Shown piece by piece: positions 59,480-64,000 of a stretch of DNA of 64,000 nucleotides. The number at the start of each line of letters is the position of its first letter. Within the stretch, counting starts at the first letter, position 1. The DNA is from Fumia xinanensis (lineage in GTDB: Bacteria > Bacillota > Clostridia > Oscillospirales > Ruminococcaceae): contig NZ_JACRSV010000002.1 in assembly GCF_014384905.1 (NCBI RefSeq), positions 124,001 to 188,000 of the forward strand, read 5' to 3'. The position numbers were made by a program, and so were the translations under genes. The notes under the pieces were generated by a model. It was not told where the DNA came from and made no database searches. It saw only the letters and a program-made list of their open reading frames with translations.

Positions 59480-61226
59480 GAAAAAATCAACCGTTCAGGA
59501 TGCGCTGATGCTGACAGACAAAGGCTATCGGGACTTAAAAAAAGCGATTGCCGCCTGCACGCTGACAAATTTCTCCATGTTTATTCCAGCTATGGTGATG
59601 CTTCAGGTCGTCATGGAACTTCTAAAACCGTTTACCGGCGGGAGCATCTCATGGACAAATATGTGGATTTATTTCGGACTCGGCATCATCGGCGCAGTAA
59701 TCGTATTTCTCTGCAACAAAAACGACTATAAAAAGACCTATGTAGCCTCTTACATGGAAAGCGAAAATACAAGGATTGCTTTGGCAGAACACATCCGCAA
59801 ACTGCCTATGAGCGTGTTTAATTCCAAAAACCTTTCGGAGCTTACGACAAATCTCATGGGCGATGTAGCCACTTCCGAACATGTACTGAGTCATGTGTAT
59901 CCGCAGATTATCTCCAATGTGATCACGATTACGGTTGTCTGCAGTATGTTTGCCTTCTATGACTGGCGTATGGCACTCGCTATTTTTATTTCCGTGCCGG
60001 TTGCTTTTCTCATTATTTTTGCGAGCAGACGGATTCAGGAGCGGCTTGGAAAAAAGCATGCGCAGGCAAAACTGGAAGCTTCCGAACAGGTTCAGGAATA
60101 CATTGAGGGAATCAAGGTGGTGAAAGCCTGCAATCTGGACAGTCAGCAGTTTCAGGCTCTGGAAAAAGCGCTGCGCACCATGAAAAACCTTGCAATTAAA
60201 TTTGAATTTGGTTCGGGGGTTTTTGTGACAGGCGCGCAGATGCTCGTGCAATCCGGCATCGGGCTTACCGTGTTTGCGGGAACTTCTCTGCTCCTGAACG
60301 GCAAAATTGAGCTTGTCCCAATGCTGCTTTGCCTGCTGATCGTCACCCGAATTTACGGGCCGATTATTACAGAACTGACTCTGCTGCCGGAGCTATTCTA
60401 TCATCAGATTGCCATCCGCAGAATGAGAACCCTGATGAATATTCAGCCGATGGAAGGCGATACTGAAAAACCAGTAAAGGAATATGATATCGAACTGAAA
60501 AATATCAGCTTCCGCTATAATCCGCAGGGCGAGGAAACCATAAAAAATGTGAATGTTACGATTCCAGCAGGCGCAATCACGGCTCTGGTTGGCCCCAGCG
60601 GAAGCGGCAAGAGCACGCTTTCCCGTCTGATTGCACGCTTTTGGGATGTCAATAAAGGACAGGTGGAAATCGGCGGCATTGACGTGAAAGAGCTTGATCC
60701 GGAACACTTGATGGAATACATGTCCTTTGTATTTCAGGATGTGGTACTTTTCAACGACACTGTCTACAATAACATTAAAATAGGAAATATGAGCGCAACC
60801 GAAGAACAGGTGCTTGCGGCGGCAAAGGCTGCGCGCTGTGATGAGTTTATTGACAAAATGCCGGATGGTTATCAGACTGTTCTGGGAGAAAACGGAAGTA
60901 CCCTTTCCGGCGGTGAACGGCAGCGCCTGTCCATTGCAAGAGCTTTACTAAAGGACGCTCCGATCGTACTTTTGGATGAAGCAACAGCCAGCCTTGATCC
61001 GGAAAGTGAATCCTGTATTCAGCAGGCGATCGGCCGCTTAATACAGGGGAAAACCGTTCTTGTTATTGCACACAGACTCCGTACCATTGCAAAGGCCGAC
61101 AAAATCATCGTGCTGGACGATGGCAAAGTCATAGAGCAAGGAACACACAGTGAACTGATGGAGCAAAATGGGCTTTACAAAAGGCTGTATACCATTCAGC
61201 AGGAAAGCCTTGGCTGGAGCGTATAA
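59472..61226 (+). CDS. ABC transporter with fused membrane and ATPase domains, subunit 2
   Basis: A 584-residue half-transporter, partner of the preceding gene, with which it overlaps by 8 bases. ATG 59472 follows AAGGAGG; a longer frame starts inside subunit 1. Six membrane helices (about 30-320) lead to Walker A GPSGSGKSTLSR, signature LSGGERQR and Walker B IVLLDEATASLDPES, all consensus. Last gene of the cassette; the element end is 155 bases further on. Confidence 0.9.
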   Translation: MGKKKSTVQDALMLTDKGYRDLKKAIAACTLTNFSMFIPAMVMLQVVMELLKPFTGGSISWTNMWIYFGLGIIGAVIVFLCNKNDYKKTYVASYMESENTRIALAEHIRKLPMSVFNSKNLSELTTNLMGDVATSEHVLSHVYPQIISNVITITVVCSMFAFYDWRMALAIFISVPVAFLIIFASRRIQERLGKKHAQAKLEASEQVQEYIEGIKVVKACNLDSQQFQALEKALRTMKNLAIKFEFGSGVFVTGAQMLVQSGIGLTVFAGTSLLLNGKIELVPMLLCLLIVTRIYGPIITELTLLPELFYHQIAIRRMRTLMNIQPMEGDTEKPVKEYDIELKNISFRYNPQGEETIKNVNVTIPAGAITALVGPSGSGKSTLSRLIARFWDVNKGQVEIGGIDVKELDPEHLMEYMSFVFQDVVLFNDTVYNNIKIGNMSATEEQVLAAAKAARCDEFIDKMPDGYQTVLGENGSTLSGGERQRLSIARALLKDAPIVLLDEATASLDPESESCIQQAIGRLIQGKTVLVIAHRLRTIAKADKIIVLDDGKVIEQGTHSELMEQNGLYKRLYTIQQESLGWSV

Positions 61227-61384
61227 ATGTTTGCTATTATGTAAGCCGCCGATATTTTAATATTGAGTAACCTGCAAGCCGACTGCAATAATACAGTCGG
61301 CTTGCTTGGCGTTTCGCAGAATCATTAGCAAATTTATTTGTCTTTACAATATGGGTAAAATGCCCTTGACAAATCTCGTCTCAA

Positions 61385-62932
61385 AAGTCGCTATTATCCA
61401 AATACGCAACAGAACACGGATTCCGCAATCCCATGTTTTTCGTGGACGACGGATTCTCAGGAACAAATTTCCAAAGACCCGGCTTTCAGGAAATGATGAA
61501 ATATGTGGAGGACTATTCGGTTTCCACACTGATTGTCAAAGACCTGTCACGTCTGGGCCGGGAGTATTCCTATATGGGGCGGCTGCAGGATTTCATCTTC
61601 CCCGCTTACGATGTCCGGTTTATCGCCATCAATGATGATGTGGACAGTGCAAAGGGCGAAAATGACTTTGCTGTGTTCAAAAACGTATTTAACGATTATT
61701 ACGCCAAAGACACAAGCAAAAAAATCCGGGCAGTCGTAAAAATGCGCGGAGAAGCCGGGGAACACATCGCCAGTAACCCGCCCTACGGATATGTGAAAGA
61801 CCCACAGAATAAAAAGAAATGGATTGTAGACGAGGAATCCGCAAAGGTGGTGCGGCGTATCTTTGATCTGTGCATTGCGGGCAAAGGACCAATGCAGATT
61901 GCAAAAATCCTGACCGCTGACAGGGTATTGACGGTTACTGCGTATAACGCCAGACAGAAGGGATGGGCCATGCCGGATAATCTGTACCGGTGGTGTGCCA
62001 AATCCGTTGCCGGAATACTGGAGCGGCCGGAATATACCGGCTGTACCGTCAACTTCAAGACCTATACCAAATCCCTCAAATTCAAGAAGCGGATGGAAAA
62101 CCCGAAAGAAAACCGGAGGGTATTTAAAGATACGCAGCCGGCGATCATTGAGCGGGGACAATGGGAACGGGTACAGACGTTAAGAGCCAACAAACGCAGG
62201 CCGACAAAGACAGGGAAAACCAGCATTTTCTCCGGTCTTGTCTATTGTGCCGATTGCGGAGCAAAACTCTATTACTGTACCTGTAATACTTACAAGGATG
62301 AGTCTCAGGACCATTTCGTCTGCTCCAACTACAAGAGCAATACAGGTTCCTGCCAAATCCACTATATCCGGGAGGTTACGCTTTATAGGCGGGTGTTGGA
62401 ATGTATTCAGGGAACACTGACCTATGTGCGTCTGTTCCGGGATGATTTCACACAGGAAATGCTGGCACAGGACGAGGCCAGCCGGAAAGCGGAGCTGACG
62501 CAGAAGAGGAAATCCCTTTCCGGGGCGCAGAAACGTATGGAGGATTTGGACAGGATCATCCAAAGGCTTTATGAAGATTCCGTGCTTGGGAAATTAAGTG
62601 ACTTTCGCTTTCAAAAGCTCTCGGCACAGTATGAGACGGAGCAGGCGGAGATTCAGCGGCTTGCTGTTTCACTGGAACGGGAAATTGAAAATGAAGCCGG
62701 ACAAATTGCCGATGTGGGGCGTTTCCTCCAGCTTGCTGACCGGTATTCTGATTTGCAGGAGCTGGACGCAGCTACGGTAAATGAACTGATTGAAAAGATC
62801 GTGGTCCACAGCCCCGAGAAGATCAGCGGGAAGAAACATGTCACGATTGAAGTCTATTTTACCTATGTGGGGAAAATCCGGATTCCACTTGCCAAACCGG
62901 AACTACTGACAGATACAGAAAAACCGGCGTGA
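61385..62932 (+). pseudogene. Outer serine recombinase, C-terminal fragment (from codon 32)
   Basis: Begins at 61385 in the frame KSLLSKYATEHGFRNPMFFVDDGFSGTNFQRPGFQEMM, which continues the N-terminal fragment's ...SNSITNQ without a missing residue. It has 515 further codons: rest of the resolvase domain (LIVKDLSRLGREYSYMGRL), recombinase domain, zinc domain (YCADCGAKLYYC ... CSNYKSNTGSC), coiled coil, and the C-terminus IVVHSPEKISGKKHVTIEVYFTYVGKI. The catalytic serine lies on the other fragment, so this part is inactive alone. The repaired protein would have about 546 residues, like TndX of Tn5397. Confidence 0.93.
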
Positions 62933-62951
62933 CCTCTGCCACGCCGGTTTT
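62920..62951 (+). terminator. Terminator of the outer recombinase
   Basis: Perfect 12-bp stem AAAACCGGCGTG/CACGCCGGTTTT that includes the stop codon. Confidence 0.85.
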
Positions 62952-63036
62952 ACCGGGATTTTAGTTTACTTCCTTATGGGCCTCCGGCTAATTGCGGCGC
63001 CTCTTTTTATATATATTTTTAATGATTCGGAAAAAT

Positions 63037-63216
63037 TTACTCCGAATAATGTTTCAGGGCGTAATGGACACATTCACGGATAATCCGGCTGATTGATACA
63101 TCTTTTTGTTTACTGATTTCTAATATTTTCAAATCATCTTCTGGCGGAAGGCTGAACGTTCGCGGAATATGAGTGCTCAATTTTTTATCGTCCCTGTCCA
63201 TTTTAAACGGTTCCAT
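63037..63216 (-). CDS. Small ribbon-helix-helix DNA-binding protein
   Basis: A 59-residue protein: MEPFKMDRDDKKLSTHIPR, then TFSLPPEDDLKILEISKQKDV, then SISRIIRECVHYALKHYSE. One beta strand followed by two helices is the ribbon-helix-helix (CopG/Arc) layout. ATG 63216 is preceded by AAGGGGTG. It is divergent from the XRE gene and shares its control region. No toxin gene lies next to it, so it is more likely a regulator than an antitoxin. Confidence 0.75.
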   Translation of the reverse strand: MEPFKMDRDDKKLSTHIPRTFSLPPEDDLKILEISKQKDVSISRIIRECVHYALKHYSE

Positions 63217-63245
63217 TTTTACACCCCTTCTGGAAAATTTTGGAA

Positions 63246-63319
63246 TTAGTCATCTTTAGGGTAATTATAGCATTCTTTTCGTGATAATGTCAATAATAAG
63301 TTAGTCATTATTACGGTAA
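63246..63319. promoter_or_regulatory. Divergent control region with a repeated 19-base site
   Basis: TTAGTCATCTTTAGGGTAA (63246-63264) and TTAGTCATTATTACGGTAA (63301-63319) match at 15 of 19 positions, 55 bases apart, between the RHH and XRE genes. Likely operators for one of them. Confidence 0.6.
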
Positions 63320-63330
63320 AGGATAGAGCC

Positions 63331-63603
63331 ATGAAAATTTACTTTTATAATGGAAAAGCAAATATGTCTGGTGGCAGAATCAAGCTTCTCAGAGAAAAAT
63401 CTCATCTATCTCAGGAGCAATTGGCCGTGAAATTGGAGCTAAGCGGACTTCAGCTTTCTCAGAAATCCATCAGCCGCATCGAGCAGGGCCAGCGGTTTAT
63501 CACAGACTTTGAACTGATGAAGTTTGCGGAAATCCTCAAAGTCAGCGTTTATTGGCTGCTGACCGGGGAAGGGTCGGACCGTTTCAGTTCACCAAAGAAA
63601 TGA
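63331..63603 (+). CDS. XRE-family helix-turn-helix regulator
   Basis: A 90-residue regulator with a full XRE domain (about 12-78): GGRIKLLREKSHLSQEQLAVKLELSGLQLSQKSISRIEQGQRFITDFELMKFAEILKVSVYWLLTGE. AAAGGATAGAGCC precedes ATG 63331. Its last 20 bases overlap, on the opposite strand, the 3-prime end of the spore protease gene. It may belong to the outer element or to the host chromosome. Confidence 0.85.
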   Translation: MKIYFYNGKANMSGGRIKLLREKSHLSQEQLAVKLELSGLQLSQKSISRIEQGQRFITDFELMKFAEILKVSVYWLLTGEGSDRFSSPKK

Positions 63604-64000
63604 CATCGCTCAATGAAAGGCTGGGCTGGAGGGCTAGGTTAATTCCAAAAGCTACTGTCTTGGCTGCGTTTTCGATGATGGTGTCGATTTCCCGGGGCGT
63701 AACCATCATGTTTTTTCCTTTTTCTGGGAGAGATACCGGCTGTCCGTCGGACAGGTCCTCTGCGATGGTGTTCATGTCCACCACGGTGGGAACGCCCACC
63801 GCGATGACCGGGACACCCAGGGACTTCTCAGTCAGTTCCTTTCGGTGATTGGCAACACCGGAGCCGGGGGCGATTCCAGTGTCGGAAATTTGCACTGTCG
63901 CACCCAGGCGGGCGATTTCACGGGAGGCCAAAGCGTCGATGACAACAACTGCTTTGGGCTTTATCTCCTGCACGATGGCGGAGATGATCTCAGCCGTCTC
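63584..64000 (-). CDS. gpr: Germination protease GPR, C-terminal part (runs off the window)
   Basis: Degrades small acid-soluble spore proteins at germination. The readable part, 138 codons to the window edge, contains ETAEIISAIVQEIKPKAVVVIDALASRE, then QISDTGIAPGSGVANHRKELTEKSLGVPVIAVGVPTVVDM and the C-terminal NMMVTPREIDTIIENAAKTVAFGINLALQ, all classic GPR. The gene continues beyond position 64000. It shows that the host forms endospores. Confidence 0.94.
   Translation of the reverse strand, partial: ETAEIISAIVQEIKPKAVVVIDALASREIARLGATVQISDTGIAPGSGVANHRKELTEKSLGVPVIAVGVPTVVDMNTIAEDLSDGQPVSLPEKGKNMMVTPREIDTIIENAAKTVAFGINLALQPSLSLSDVISLVN

Larger units (their letters stand above)
42983..61384 (+). 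mobile_element. Inner Tn4451-like mobilisable element (18.4 kb)
   Basis: Its left edge is fixed by the break after CAA (42980-42982) in the outer recombinase and its right edge by the resumption at CAA (61382-61384). Its ends start GAG and finish CTC, with imperfect inverted similarity further in (TATGTAAAGGG on the left, TTTGTCAAGGG on the right end read inward). It carries tnpV, tnpW, tnpX, replication and mobilisation genes, a chloramphenicol acetyltransferase and a transporter cassette. Insertion at a 2-3 bp core without a long target duplication is what large serine recombinases do. Confidence 0.9.

Noticed and set aside
63037..63603. A toxin-antitoxin module
   Set aside because: Both proteins look like DNA-binding regulators; no toxin-like partner is adjacent.

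Overview
The window reads as a chromosomal stretch of a low-to-mid GC, anaerobic, endospore-forming Firmicute of the class Clostridia (an Oscillospirales/Ruminococcaceae-like gut bacterium is my best guess). The reasons are a spore germination protease gene at the right edge, the ffs-dnaX-ybaB-recR gene order typical of Firmicutes, a superoxide reductase, a biotin transcarboxylase cluster, strong Shine-Dalgarno sites throughout, and mobile elements of the Tn4451/Tn5397 large-serine-recombinase type. The species assignment is inference.

Region 1 (1-16.4 kb) is ordinary chromosome. It holds an RluB-type pseudouridine synthase; a three-gene set matching the 12S, 1.3S and 5S subunits of a biotin-dependent transcarboxylase; two tandem membrane-protein paralogs; a cysteine synthase-like enzyme; a superoxide reductase with an incomplete first iron site; two tiny related genes; a lipoprotein; a D,D-carboxypeptidase; the SRP RNA with dnaX, ybaB and recR; and smpB and ssrA (tmRNA) separated only by two paralogous esterases.

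Region 2 (16.4-31.6 kb) is a defence island. A complete type I-C CRISPR-Cas locus (cas3-5-8-7-4-1-2) is followed by an array of 38 full repeats plus one truncated repeat. The cas8 gene has an internal ribosome site for the small subunit Cas11, and cas2 carries a one-base frameshift. Next comes a strikingly AT-rich AAA-ATPase/subtilase pair of the IetAS type. Its promoter carries five GTTC boxes phased about 20 bp apart, and the module sits between two perfect 41-bp direct repeats.

Region 3 (31.6-42.9 kb) is an accessory region rich in regulators (MerR, TetR, two AraC, a WYL remnant), small enzymes and a MATE pump. It has several gene fragments and one partial duplication, so it has clearly been rearranged. 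At its start is a compact, coding-free sequence that folds on paper into a three-way junction.

Region 4 (41.4-63.6 kb) is a nest of mobile elements. An outer element (Cys-rich VLP protein, RepA-like fragment, TnpW-like protein, serine recombinase) has had its own recombinase gene split between codons 31 and 32 by an 18.4-kb inner element. The inner element carries TnpV, TnpW, an intact TnpX recombinase with extra C-terminal zinc fingers, a primase and P4-type helicase, a MobA/MobL relaxase, a chloramphenicol acetyltransferase, and a five-gene ECF/ABC transporter cassette preceded by a strong promoter and two palindromes. Joining the two recombinase halves restores a continuous reading frame, so the insertion looks recent and possibly reversible. 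The window ends in the spore protease gene gpr.
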